From the NCBI GenBank assembly GCA_029261155.1, contig JAJDBW010000059.1:1-51534 (forward strand): a stretch of 51,534 bases of DNA. Reading direction: 5' to 3'. Shown here in pieces: positions 42,320 through 50,118 of this stretch. The notes below the pieces were generated by a model, which made no database searches, was not told where the DNA came from, and worked only from the letters and a program-made list of their open reading frames with translations. Made by a program: the position numbers and the translations under genes. Source of the DNA: Nitrospirota bacterium. Its GTDB lineage: Bacteria > Nitrospirota > Nitrospiria > SBBL01 > JAADHI01. Positions within the stretch are counted from its first letter, which is position 1; each line of letters begins with the position of its first letter.

Positions 42320-42930
42320 GATTGATCTCCTTTTGGATTAATTGGGTTTACGAAAATTTCAACCCTTCGATTGAGACGGGTTTCCTTCGATATAGGGCAA
42401 CACGCACCCTTCCCCTCGGCCGTGTCGATAGTGATGTCTTGATCTTTAAGTACCCTTCTGACGGCAAGAGCACGGTCTCGGGAGAGACGATCGTTATAGA
42501 CCGGGTCCCCGATGGTGCAGGTATGTCCCACCAGAACGATCTGCTTTTCTCCTGGGAGCGATTTTATTTTCTTAATGATCTTCCTTAATTTTTCCTGACT
42601 ATATTCTGTGACCACTGTGGAGTCGAAACCAAAATGCACGGTGAATACCCGAGGTTCGAAAAAGAATTGTGTTTTGGCTATTGTTGGTACCGGTTTTTTC
42701 GCCGTCATTTTGAGAGCCAAGGCCGGTACTTGCACGAAGCGTTTTAACGAGGGGGGTTCCGGGCAATCGCAAATAATGAAAGTATCGCCTTCCTCAATAA
42801 GGACTAATCTACTGTCTTCGTATCCGTAAGGTTCGACGATGACTTCGGCGGCCCAGCCTTGAGAGGGCGTCCAGAAGAACATACCAACTAAAAATATAAT
42901 ATTAATGACGGGGTGCTTGAGTTTCTTCAA
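42316..42930 (-). CDS. OmpA-like peptidoglycan-binding protein, first gene of transfer operon
   Basis: The 204-residue protein has a signal peptide and an OmpA C-terminal domain: VHFGFDSTVVTEYSQEKLRK, KQIVLVGHTCTIGDPVYNDR and LSRDRALAVRRVL, with the usual end (ETRLNRRVEIFV). It probably ties the transfer complex to peptidoglycan. An OmpA-type gene at the head of an F-type operon has no F plasmid counterpart. The divergent region with the long inverted repeat lies directly upstream. Confidence 0.88.
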   Translation of the reverse strand: MKKLKHPVINIIFLVGMFFWTPSQGWAAEVIVEPYGYEDSRLVLIEEGDTFIICDCPEPPSLKRFVQVPALALKMTAKKPVPTIAKTQFFFEPRVFTVHFGFDSTVVTEYSQEKLRKIIKKIKSLPGEKQIVLVGHTCTIGDPVYNDRLSRDRALAVRRVLKDQDITIDTAEGKGACCPISKETRLNRRVEIFVNPINPKGDQS

Positions 42931-42989
42931 TCTTTGTCCTCGTAAAATCGTGATAGCTTTTTGCGCTAAATGAACGATACCAGGGGTAT

Positions 42990-43064
42990 GGAGACAAAAA
43001 ACACCCCAAAAATCTTCAAAAATAGGGGTGAAAAATGAAGATTTTTGGGGTGTTTTTTGTCTCC
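42990..43064. other. Perfect 29-bp inverted repeat in divergent region, candidate oriT or operator
   Basis: Positions 42990-43018 are the exact reverse complement of 43036-43064, with a 17-base spacer. Each arm has the order GGAGAC, an A6 tract, CACCCC, an A5 tract and TCTTCA. The motif AGGGGT(A/G) also occurs just outside the left arm (42982-) and within the spacer (43024-), with AAGGGTG after the right arm. It lies between the divergent transfer operon (from 42930) and the coupling-protein operon (from 43089). Long perfect arms in such a position suggest an oriT, a regulator-binding palindrome or a transcript insulator; sequence alone cannot decide. Confidence 0.6.
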
Positions 43065-43088
43065 AAGGGTGTAATACGATGAAACCAA

Positions 43089-44099
43089 ATGCATGGAACA
43101 GGGCTAATGCGGCGAAATCGGATATATATCGGAAAATGGCTTGGCTTTAAGACCTACCTCCCTTGCCGCCTACGTTTTCCAAGTCTGTTTATCCATTCTG
43201 ATCAAGCGTCTCTTCAAGATCTTTATTTACTGCATTTCTTAAAGATGGAGTCCGCCCTCCCCTGTTCCTCAATTGTGGTTACGCAAAAAAGAGGATTGAT
43301 CGAAAAAATAAAAGCCCATGCCCTCGGTCGAAAAAACGTGCTCTATATGGATCCCGACGACTTGCGGACCTTGTCCTTAAACCCGATCGAGCAGCCAGGT
43401 GATTTTATGTTCGAGGGGCTGGTCAGGTCCTTATTGCACAAGGATTGCGGAAGGAAGGCTGCGGAATTGCTCGATAGCCTGCTCAAGTTGGTGGCGACCG
43501 AAGGGGGTGGGCGCATGGCGCTGCCCGCGCTGCAGGCCCTTTCAGGAGATGGTGCCGGTGGCTTGAAGCATTGGTTGCAGCAGGGAAAGACCCCCCTGCG
43601 GATCGCATTATTAAACGATGTGGATAAGATGGACGAAGGGGTCCTAAATTGTTTGCTCAGTGAGATTGCGCAGGGCATGGGTTTTTTGGCGGATGATCCG
43701 GTGAAGCGGCTTTTTCTTGAACCGACGATTTATGTCCCCATTTTATTTCACGAAGAAACGGTATTTCTTGTTCATGTTTCGGAAAAATACGAACAGGCCC
43801 AGCGAATAATTCAATTGATCTGCCATTCCATCTTCCTTCAAATTGCCGGCTATCCAAAGAAGGATTCTTTAAAACCATTATTTTTTCACTTTGATTCTCA
43901 TCCGGACCTTCACCTGCCGGATGAGACCTTGACGATATTGAAAGCTGCGCGCGTGGGTCTGACATCGCATTGTAGAGACCCTGATTGCGACCACGGGGGT
44001 ATCGCGGCCGGTATCCGTTTAGTTGACGGGAAGAGGGGGACGATCACGGACGGGAGGAGACAAAGAAGATTCACGCCCGTATTCATTGAAAATACTTAA
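43089..44099 (+). CDS. Degenerate TraD-like protein without nucleotide-binding motifs
   Basis: The 336-residue protein has no Walker A sequence. Its C-terminal part (PLFFHFDSHPDLHLPDETLT, then ILKAARVGLTSHCRD) lines up with the TraD gene just downstream (SLFFYLDEVYALHLPDWADF, then ANTARSARVGLVTGLQ), but the Walker B LDE is FDS. Earlier VLYMDPDDLRTLSLNPIE parallels the TraD segment VILFDPFQSNCIGFEPLR. It therefore looks like an inactive paralogue of the coupling protein, perhaps a regulatory or adaptor subunit. The start is uncertain (ATG 43089 or 43107; weak ribosome-binding sites). It ends ten bases before the TraD start. Confidence 0.65.
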   Translation: MHGTGLMRRNRIYIGKWLGFKTYLPCRLRFPSLFIHSDQASLQDLYLLHFLKMESALPCSSIVVTQKRGLIEKIKAHALGRKNVLYMDPDDLRTLSLNPIEQPGDFMFEGLVRSLLHKDCGRKAAELLDSLLKLVATEGGGRMALPALQALSGDGAGGLKHWLQQGKTPLRIALLNDVDKMDEGVLNCLLSEIAQGMGFLADDPVKRLFLEPTIYVPILFHEETVFLVHVSEKYEQAQRIIQLICHSIFLQIAGYPKKDSLKPLFFHFDSHPDLHLPDETLTILKAARVGLTSHCRDPDCDHGGIAAGIRLVDGKRGTITDGRRQRRFTPVFIENT

Positions 44100-44109
44100 G
44101 AGGATGGCG

Positions 44110-45897
44110 ATGGAAATAGTTGAAGGAATAAGAAACAGCGGTTTTTTCTCGGGTCAGAAGGGGATGTTTTGGATCGGCGTCGTTATTTTCATTATTCTAT
44201 TAATTGGAATCGCGAGCCGGTCTAAAAGACAGAGTACGGGCTGCTATGCGGGCATGTTTGAAAGTTTTTATCATCTTGGCGATTGGTCCAAATGGCCCTT
44301 ATCGTTTTATGCCTTTGTTCTGATTGTGCTGTCGGGTGCTGCTTTGGCCTTGGGAGCGGGATACTATTCGTGGGGACCTTCTTTCATACGTGATCAGGAT
44401 CGGATGATTATAACGCTTGGCCTTTGTTTCATCGGATCTCTCGTCGCCTATTGGCTTGTCTTTGAGATTATTTTTGTTCGGCGGAGTAAAAATCGGTTTG
44501 TACTAGGGGAAAGATTCTTTGGGCTGCCGTTATTTCTATCCCTTCAGGAAAAAGATCGCTATGAGCATATCCTTATGGAGGGCCGGGCAGGGACCGGAAA
44601 GACAACAGGCTTTATGTTTCCACAGTTGCTTGATGATGCAGATGGCGATTGTTCGGCCGTGTTCTTGGATGTGAAATCTCCTGAAGGCTATGAAACCGTC
44701 GCGGGCGCCTGGTCGAATCGTGGGAAGAAGGTAATTCTATTTGATCCCTTTCAATCGAATTGTATTGGGTTCGAGCCTCTACGCAATGCCGATCAGGACG
44801 CTTTGGAGGGCATTGAGGAAACTGTTTTTGGTAAACGGAGTACGGACGAAAGTCAACAAACCGTATGGTTTGAAGAACAAGAACGGCGCTTGTTCCGTTT
44901 TTGTTGTGAACTGGTGATGGGATACAAAAATCGCTCTCAATGCAGTTTGCCCATGGTGTATCAGCTTTTACTCAGAGGAAGCTCCGAATTGCAAGGCGCT
45001 GTCACATATAGCGGTAATACGGGGCTGCAGACAAGATTCGAACCCTTATTTGAAAATAAAAATCGATTACAGGACCTCATTGGCGGCGTCTTGAATCAAT
45101 TGGATTTATTTTCTTCAAAAGAGATAGCCGCCGCTTTTTCCCGTCCGGATTTGGATGTGGGGTTATTGTTTCGTGAGCCTTGTTTGTTAATCATCGCGAG
45201 TCCGCATAGTAACCCAAAGGCGCGTATGGCCGCATCGATTCTATTAAGAGCGATTATGATGGAGGTTTATAAAAACCCGGTTCGCGCGATGGGTGATGGA
45301 CCCTCTTTGTTTTTTTACCTAGATGAAGTCTATGCACTGCATCTACCGGATTGGGCGGATTTTGCGAATACGGCTCGATCTGCGCGGGTGGGTCTTGTGA
45401 CGGGTCTTCAGACAGAAGAGCAGTTGCGTCGTTATCAGCCTCATGAACGGGCGACGATCAAAATCAATACGAAGACAAAAATCTATTTACAAGGATGCGA
45501 TTTCAGAACGTGTGAGGAACTGAGTAAGCGGTTGGGTAAACGGTCAGTCCGGGATAAACGGTATTCACGATCCATGCAGAGGGGATCGATGGTGTCGACA
45601 GGTTTTGTCGAGGTGCCCTTGGAGACACCGGATTCGATCGAGAACCTACCTCTTGATCAAGCCCTCATTTTTGTCGGGGGACTACGGGGCTTTAAAGTAA
45701 GACGTATTTCATCTTTTAAAACCCGACAGTACAAGAAACGGCTCAACCTGCCCGCACGGGCGCACAGACCGACGAAAGAACCCCTGGTGCCTCCGAGCTA
45801 TAAGGACATGGATTACGGGTTACCACCGGAAACGCAGTATCCGGGTAAAGAAACTGATAAACCTGCTGATCCAAGTTCAGGGATGATTGGGTATTAG
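44110..45897 (+). CDS. traD: TraD-type conjugative coupling protein (T4CP)
   Basis: ATG 44110 has AAGAGG six bases upstream; the frame opens further at 44023 inside the upstream gene. Three membrane segments (GMFWIGVVIFIILLIGIASR; LSFYAFVLIVLSGAALALGA; IITLGLCFIGSLVAYWLVFE) precede a RecA-like motor with Walker A EGRAGTGKTTGF (about 157-168), AVFLDVKSPEGYETVAG, Walker B LFFYLDEVYAL (about 400) and ARVGLVTGLQTEEQL. It pumps the relaxase-bound DNA strand into the secretion channel. The usual TraD C-terminal relaxosome-binding tail is short. Confidence 0.92.
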   Translation: MEIVEGIRNSGFFSGQKGMFWIGVVIFIILLIGIASRSKRQSTGCYAGMFESFYHLGDWSKWPLSFYAFVLIVLSGAALALGAGYYSWGPSFIRDQDRMIITLGLCFIGSLVAYWLVFEIIFVRRSKNRFVLGERFFGLPLFLSLQEKDRYEHILMEGRAGTGKTTGFMFPQLLDDADGDCSAVFLDVKSPEGYETVAGAWSNRGKKVILFDPFQSNCIGFEPLRNADQDALEGIEETVFGKRSTDESQQTVWFEEQERRLFRFCCELVMGYKNRSQCSLPMVYQLLLRGSSELQGAVTYSGNTGLQTRFEPLFENKNRLQDLIGGVLNQLDLFSSKEIAAAFSRPDLDVGLLFREPCLLIIASPHSNPKARMAASILLRAIMMEVYKNPVRAMGDGPSLFFYLDEVYALHLPDWADFANTARSARVGLVTGLQTEEQLRRYQPHERATIKINTKTKIYLQGCDFRTCEELSKRLGKRSVRDKRYSRSMQRGSMVSTGFVEVPLETPDSIENLPLDQALIFVGGLRGFKVRRISSFKTRQYKKRLNLPARAHRPTKEPLVPPSYKDMDYGLPPETQYPGKETDKPADPSSGMIGY

Positions 45898-45906
45898 GAG
45901 GATCAG

Positions 45907-47592
45907 ATGTCTTCAAATAATGCGTTTGCAGAGGTCAAGGAGCGCGCGGATCTGGTTGACATTATTTCGCGTTTATCAAACAAGAAAATCACGGGGAGCG
46001 GGAAACGTTTTCAGCTTTCAGAATGTCCTTTTTGTGAGGGGCATGGTTGTTTTTCGATCTCGACCGAAAAACAACTCTTTAATTGTTTTCAGTGTCCCGG
46101 GGAATCCACGGGCGGAGACGTATTTACTTTCGTAAAGCGGCTGAAGGGCTGTGACATGCGGGTTGCGCTGGAGGTGGTTGCTGCAGAGATTGGCTATATC
46201 CTTCCAATACAAAAGCCCGTTGGTAAACAGAATATTCGCGATGCCATCATGGCATGGGCGAAGGGAAATTTGTCTTTGCATGAAGCAGTGCCATATCTGG
46301 ATTACTTAGTGCAGACTAGGGGGCTGTCGAAAGAGCTTATCTTAAGCCTTGATGTGGGCTATCTCTTGGATCGAGGGTCATTGATTTCTCATTTCAAAAA
46401 GGAGGGCTACACCTATAACGAAATTAAGGATTCCGGTATTTTGACAAAGGATTTCGGATCGTTTTACCGGATCGTATTTGGATGGCGAAACGCCTTTGGC
46501 AGTGTTGAGGGATTTGTCGGGGGTGCAACAAGAGACCAGATGGAGCGGCTTTCACAAGAGGAAGACGAAACATACCCGAAATACAAGAAAAACGCGGATT
46601 TTCATGCTTCTGATCCGTTTAATTTGAATCATGCGAAGCGGTTTGTGCCAGTCGGTGGAACGTTGGTCATTGTTGAAGGATTTTTGGATTGCCTCCGAAT
46701 GATGAACGAAGGGATTCATAATGTCGTGGCTTTGGCGGGGAGTGTCTTTAAAGAATCGTATATTCAAGCGATCGAACAGACGGGTTTCTCGCGACTGATT
46801 CTATTTTTGGACGGCGATGAGGGAGGGAGGAAAGGAACCAAGCGGGCAATTGATATGATGTTGAAACGGAAAACCCGACTAAGAATTTATGTCGCCGAGC
46901 TTTGCCTAGATGATCCCGAGGATGAGACTCGATTCATAAAAGACCCGGATGAGTTGATTTCGAAGAAGGGTGTTGGTGCCCTTAAGGATTTGATTCAGAC
47001 GCCTGTGTACGGAGGGACTTGGTTGGTCGGAGCGATGTGGACGGAGATGGATTTGCGAAGTCCGCTGACGCGCGATAGTGCAATAAAATATATTGGCGAG
47101 TTATGGGGCTTTTTTAAAGATGAAGTTGAGAAGAAGGAAATCCTAAAAGTAATGGCCAGCGCCTGTGATTCGACACAGGATGACTTGCGTAAGTCTATTG
47201 AGCGGTGGTTACCTGAAGAAAATACCGTTGCCGCTCACGGGGAATCCAGCGCGGTATCGACCGTCCAGGGAAGTGGATTGGAAGAGTGGAAAAAGAAGTA
47301 TAAAGAGGTACTTGAAGAAAAAAAAGTTTTAAAAAAACAACTCCGAGGCGCGTTAACCGGATACGCAAAAGCAGTAAAACAAGGAGGTGCCTTATCTAAG
47401 GCTGGCCGTTTATGGCATGTCAAACGTCTGATGGAAGCACATATGCGGGTGCTTAAAAAAGTGCGCCGCGATCCTAACGGGGTTGTGTGGATGATTGAGA
47501 CGATCGATGGCATTTTTTCCTCGGCCAGACTAAGGGATTTGGAACGCATTAATCAGGAGGTGACTGAATTTTTAGATGAGGGCGAGTCTTAA
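45907..47592 (+). CDS. DnaG-like primase (CHC2 zinc finger and Toprim)
   Basis: The 561-residue protein has a zinc finger with C40, C43, C60 and C63 (SECPFCEGHG and NCFQCPGESTGG), a primase core (IVFGWRNAFGSVEGFVGGAT) and Toprim motifs (GTLVIVEGFLDCLRM; SRLILFLDGDEGGRKGT). A coiled-coil C-terminal part follows. Plasmid primases prime the transferred strand in the recipient. AGGAGG is directly upstream of ATG 45907, nine bases past the traD stop. Confidence 0.93.
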   Translation: MSSNNAFAEVKERADLVDIISRLSNKKITGSGKRFQLSECPFCEGHGCFSISTEKQLFNCFQCPGESTGGDVFTFVKRLKGCDMRVALEVVAAEIGYILPIQKPVGKQNIRDAIMAWAKGNLSLHEAVPYLDYLVQTRGLSKELILSLDVGYLLDRGSLISHFKKEGYTYNEIKDSGILTKDFGSFYRIVFGWRNAFGSVEGFVGGATRDQMERLSQEEDETYPKYKKNADFHASDPFNLNHAKRFVPVGGTLVIVEGFLDCLRMMNEGIHNVVALAGSVFKESYIQAIEQTGFSRLILFLDGDEGGRKGTKRAIDMMLKRKTRLRIYVAELCLDDPEDETRFIKDPDELISKKGVGALKDLIQTPVYGGTWLVGAMWTEMDLRSPLTRDSAIKYIGELWGFFKDEVEKKEILKVMASACDSTQDDLRKSIERWLPEENTVAAHGESSAVSTVQGSGLEEWKKKYKEVLEEKKVLKKQLRGALTGYAKAVKQGGALSKAGRLWHVKRLMEAHMRVLKKVRRDPNGVVWMIETIDGIFSSARLRDLERINQEVTEFLDEGES

Positions 47593-47607
47593 AAGGAGGC
47601 GGATATA

Positions 47608-48423
47608 ATGCTAAAAGGGTTGCATTTAACAGATCGTGATTTCGGTCTTTTTGAATATCTTGCCTCTGGTCCTGCTTTTGAAGATGACCTTCATGCCAGG
47701 TTTTTTAATGCGGAAGGACGCCTTGTTCATAGGTCGATCATATTAAGACGGATGCGCAAGTTAAGGAAAGAAGGCTTAATTGGTCGATTGAATCCACGCC
47801 GCATTTCGGGCAAGGGCATCGGTCATAAAGCCATCTACGTCCTTGATAAAGCTGGGATTGAATTGTTGAGTCGGGAGGGAGTGATGCCGTCAGAGCGAAT
47901 TAGGCAGGTTCGCTTGGATGTTCGATCAATTTTTCATGAGATACTCCTGACGCGTTTGATTCGAAAAATATACGAAGGAGAAGCGAGTCGATACCAGGTC
48001 GAGCGACTATATGACCATTTAGATTTAGCAAAGATGGCACACAGAAAACGATTGAAGCGGATTCCTGATTTGCGGTTTACTGTAAAATTGCGGAGCGGAG
48101 AATATTTTAGTTTTATCGTCGAAGTGGATGCCGGCACAACTCATATGCCTGAGATGGTTCAGAAGTTGGCGGTATTTCCTAAAATCAATAAGGCGCTCTC
48201 TCCAATTGGGGCGACGGGACGCTTTGGCATTCTCATCGTGTGCCACACGGAAAGTTGGATGGCACGGATTCAAAGAGCGGTCCGGGAGAGTCGCGTGACC
48301 GCTCCATTATTGCCTAACTTTCTTTTTAATGCGATCAGCAATGTGGATAATAGTTTGGGATTGCACAACCCTTGGTTCCGGGCGGATGGGAAAAAGGTCG
48401 AATCGATTTTTAAAAGAGGATAG
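47608..48423 (+). CDS. Replication-relaxation/MobC-like protein
   Basis: The 271-residue protein has an N-terminal winged helix (LTDRDFGLFEYLASG; IILRRMRKLRKEGLIGRLNP; AIYVLDKAGIELL) and a C-terminal nuclease-like fold with RIPDLRFTVKLRSGEYFSFI then VEVDAGT, the PD-(n)-E-x-D pattern seen in replication-relaxation family proteins. Such proteins often sit in mobilisation regions and may nick DNA or bind oriT. No classical relaxase is present in the window, so it is a candidate for that role (inference). Strong AAGGAGG before ATG. Last gene of the plus operon. Confidence 0.75.
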   Translation: MLKGLHLTDRDFGLFEYLASGPAFEDDLHARFFNAEGRLVHRSIILRRMRKLRKEGLIGRLNPRRISGKGIGHKAIYVLDKAGIELLSREGVMPSERIRQVRLDVRSIFHEILLTRLIRKIYEGEASRYQVERLYDHLDLAKMAHRKRLKRIPDLRFTVKLRSGEYFSFIVEVDAGTTHMPEMVQKLAVFPKINKALSPIGATGRFGILIVCHTESWMARIQRAVRESRVTAPLLPNFLFNAISNVDNSLGLHNPWFRADGKKVESIFKRG

Positions 48424-48578
48424 TGGTTTTTTATGTCATCTCGGTCGACAGATCGCTGGTGGTATAACTCCATTGCATCTTAAATTCGATGAAAATTTTA
48501 ACTCTTGAAATTATCGAATTCACCTACAATTCTTCAAGAATCAAAAACCTGAGGATTAAAGATAATGGGGAAAAAAGA

Positions 48579-48633
48579 GGATAACGTTCGGCTTCAGACT
48601 CGCGGCGCGTAGCCCTACAAGCCGTTGTTCGGG
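48579..48633 (-). other. attC-like recombination site 3
   Basis: On the minus strand CCCGAAC (48633-48627) and GTTATCC (48585-48579) are the R''- and R'-type boxes. Between them CGGCTT and AAGCCG pair, with smaller internal pairs. The cassette opens with GTTCGGT (49246-49240), whose complement ACCGAAC matches the closing box at six of seven positions, as cassette logic predicts. At 55 bp it is at the short end for attC. Confidence 0.6.
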
Positions 48634-48788
48634 AGCACGCGCGCTTGAACTGCACCGCCTGGAAGGACTGCAAGCAGCCAGAAGCGATCGTTCGCGGGCA
48701 GGCCGAGAACCTCCACGCGGGTGTCGCTTCGGACGTCAAAGATCGCGAGCCGTCCCGATAGCTCCGTTGGGCTGTGCACCCACCGGCG
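48615..48788 (-). pseudogene. C-terminal gene fragment behind the cupin gene
   Basis: Minus-strand translation from 48788 gives RRWVHSPTELSGRLAIFDVR, continuing DTRVEVLGLPANDRFWLLAV and LPGGAVQARVLPNNGL, and stops at TAG 48617-48615. Codons mostly end in G or C, unlike surrounding genes, so it looks like real coding sequence from a higher-GC source. No start or N-terminal part is present. Protein family not recognised. Its end overlaps the attC-like site. Confidence 0.45.
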
Positions 48789-48798
48789 CTGAGCCACA

Positions 48799-49212
48799 TT
48801 ACGGCATTGGGACCGTGCTGCGTTGGCCCTTCTCAACGATTACGAACTCAAGAAACACCAACTTCTCGCTGGAACCGGCATTGCGGTGGGAATGGATCAT
48901 TCCGGGACGCACGTGCAAGGTGTCGCCGGGCTTGAGCGTTACCGCTTCCTTCCCATCTTCTTGCCACACGCCCTCACCTTCAAGCACGTAAAAGACCACA
49001 TGCGAAGTGTGATAGTGCTTTGGGTTCTGACCGCCCGGAGCATACGTCATGCGCATAACGCGAAACTCCTTCGACGGCATGCTCAGGTCATCAAAGATGC
49101 CTAGCGATTCTTTGGTGATCCCAATGCGTTGCGCCTGCGCGCTCTTGATCGAGGGAGCTATCAAGACTACGAATGCTGCGAATACTGCGAGCTTTGTGAA
49201 CAATCTGCTCAA
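48799..49212 (-). CDS. Secreted cupin-domain protein (cassette gene)
   Basis: The likely start is TTG 49212, since AAGGAGG lies six bases upstream; the open frame extends to 49296 through the recombination site and is not expected to be translated. A signal peptide (FTKLAVFAAFVVLIAPSIKS, then AQAQ) is followed by a single cupin fold: HYHTSHVVFYVLEGEGVWQE, GKEAVTLKPGDTLHVRPGMI and HSHRN, with histidines for one metal ion. It probably binds a small molecule or acts as a periplasmic metal-dependent enzyme; substrate unknown. The gene begins 28 bases after the cassette crossover and is richer in GC than its surroundings. Confidence 0.8.
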   Translation of the reverse strand: MSRLFTKLAVFAAFVVLIAPSIKSAQAQRIGITKESLGIFDDLSMPSKEFRVMRMTYAPGGQNPKHYHTSHVVFYVLEGEGVWQEDGKEAVTLKPGDTLHVRPGMIHSHRNAGSSEKLVFLEFVIVEKGQRSTVPMP

Positions 49213-49246
49213 TTTCAACCTCCTTTTTGCGAATGTGCCACCGAAC

Positions 49247-49436
49247 AAGTAAGTATCTAGCTTCTGGATAGTATCGAACCAGACCTCAATTATCAATTTT
49301 TCAGCAGTTAAAAAACAGGAAATACCCTAGTATTCTTCTCAAATCTATCTGGATATCACTACAATGTAATGTTATCCAGAAAATTAAATATCATCGAATT
49401 TGATGAATTACGAAAGAATCCTTCGTTGTTTGAAGC
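49247..49436 (-). repeat. Leader and attI-like site of element B
   Basis: This is the uninterrupted version of the leader of element A. It ends AGATACTTACTTGTTCGGT at the cassette junction. Similarity runs from about 49436 to 49246 and stops at the GTT. It contains the conserved promoter hexamers and a CTAG at 49327-49330, the equivalent of the IS5 insertion site in A. Confidence 0.6.
49268..49296 (-). promoter_or_regulatory. Putative cassette promoter (Pc-like) in element B leader
   Basis: TTGATA (49296-49291) and TACTAT (49273-49268) are 17 bp apart, identical in both hexamers and spacing to the promoter in element A. It points into the cupin cassette, whose TTG start is about 56 bases downstream. 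Confidence 0.55.
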
Positions 49437-49460
49437 AAATATATTCCTGAGTGGTCGAGT

Positions 49461-49488
49461 GGCGTGGGGGGGATCACACCTCCACGCC
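49461..49488. terminator. GC-rich hairpin outside element B
   Basis: GGCGTGGGGG (49461-49470) and CCTCCACGCC (49479-49488) pair at nine of ten positions around an eight-base loop. It lies 35 bases past the end of the truncated gene at 49524 in that gene's reading direction and may end its transcript, although no T run follows. Confidence 0.35.
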
Positions 49489-49523
49489 AAACGAGCTATT
49501 ATACAGTCAGGTTGAGCGACGGA

Positions 49524-50057
49524 TTATTGAATTTTACCACCCGCGTTTATTTCTCTAGCGCCTAATTCATATATTTTGCTATTACCAACATTGAAAAAAT
49601 GCCCTTTTCTAATATTGGGTTTTGGGCCTGAAAATTGATGAGACAAACAGACGGCATAAGTATTTAAATTAAACAATGAAATTTGTGCCAAGACTGAAGA
49701 TTTATCATCTGCCCAATTTACGGTAATTAGGTGCCCTAGCCTTCTTTTACCCTCAATTGGTTCGCCCTCCAAAATTGGTTTTTCAACAATTTGGAAATAT
49801 GGAAGTTTCATTTTTGTTCCATAACGAATAAATTCCCTAATTGGATCGAAATCAGGAAGAAAGGCAATACTTGCACCATTCCAATAGATGAAATAGTTTA
49901 ATCCAACTTTTGCAACTGCACGACAAATTTTTGAATCAATGGTAAATTGCACTTCGCATAGTAAATCAATATAAGAATTATCATCAGGAGACTCTCCACA
50001 AAATTTTACCTTAAAACCATTCTCCGATAATTTTTGATATGCAACCTCTACCTTACA
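49524..50057 (-). pseudogene. Gene truncated at its 5' side by the IS3-type element
   Basis: The frame is open from the IS edge: LYCKVEVAYQKLSENGFKVK, then CEVQFTIDSKICRAVAKVGL and NYFIYWNGASIAFLPDFDPI, up to the stop at 49524. A GTG at 49952 could restart translation of 142 residues but has no evident ribosome-binding site. The content (ICRAVAKVGLNYFIYWNG; HLITVNWADD) resembles the tail of HNH-associated or stress-type hypothetical proteins, but I do not recognise it firmly. Confidence 0.55.
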
Positions 50058-50118
50058 ATAAAGTGGTCGGATAAATCAAACAGTTTTTTTGTGTTCGATA
50101 AGTGGACTCTTCTTTTCA

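Larger units (their letters stand above)
48468..49444 (-). mobile_element. Cassette-carrying element B (inverted relative to A)
   Basis: Read on the minus strand: leader 49444-49247, insertion point GTT at 49246, cassette with the cupin gene, attC-like site 48633-48579, right end to about 48468. Leader and right end match element A (TAGATTTGAGAAGA complement at 49334-49347; TTCGATACTATCCAG complement at 49264-49278; TGAAGAATTGTAGG complement at 48523-48536). In this copy the leader is not interrupted. Near the ends, AAATTCGATGA occurs at both sides as a subterminal inverted repeat. The element lies right behind the last gene of the coupling-protein operon. Confidence 0.65.

Noticed and set aside
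49451-49500. tRNA-like GGTCGAGTGGCG sequence
   Set aside because: No cloverleaf could be drawn; the GC-rich part is a simple hairpin.
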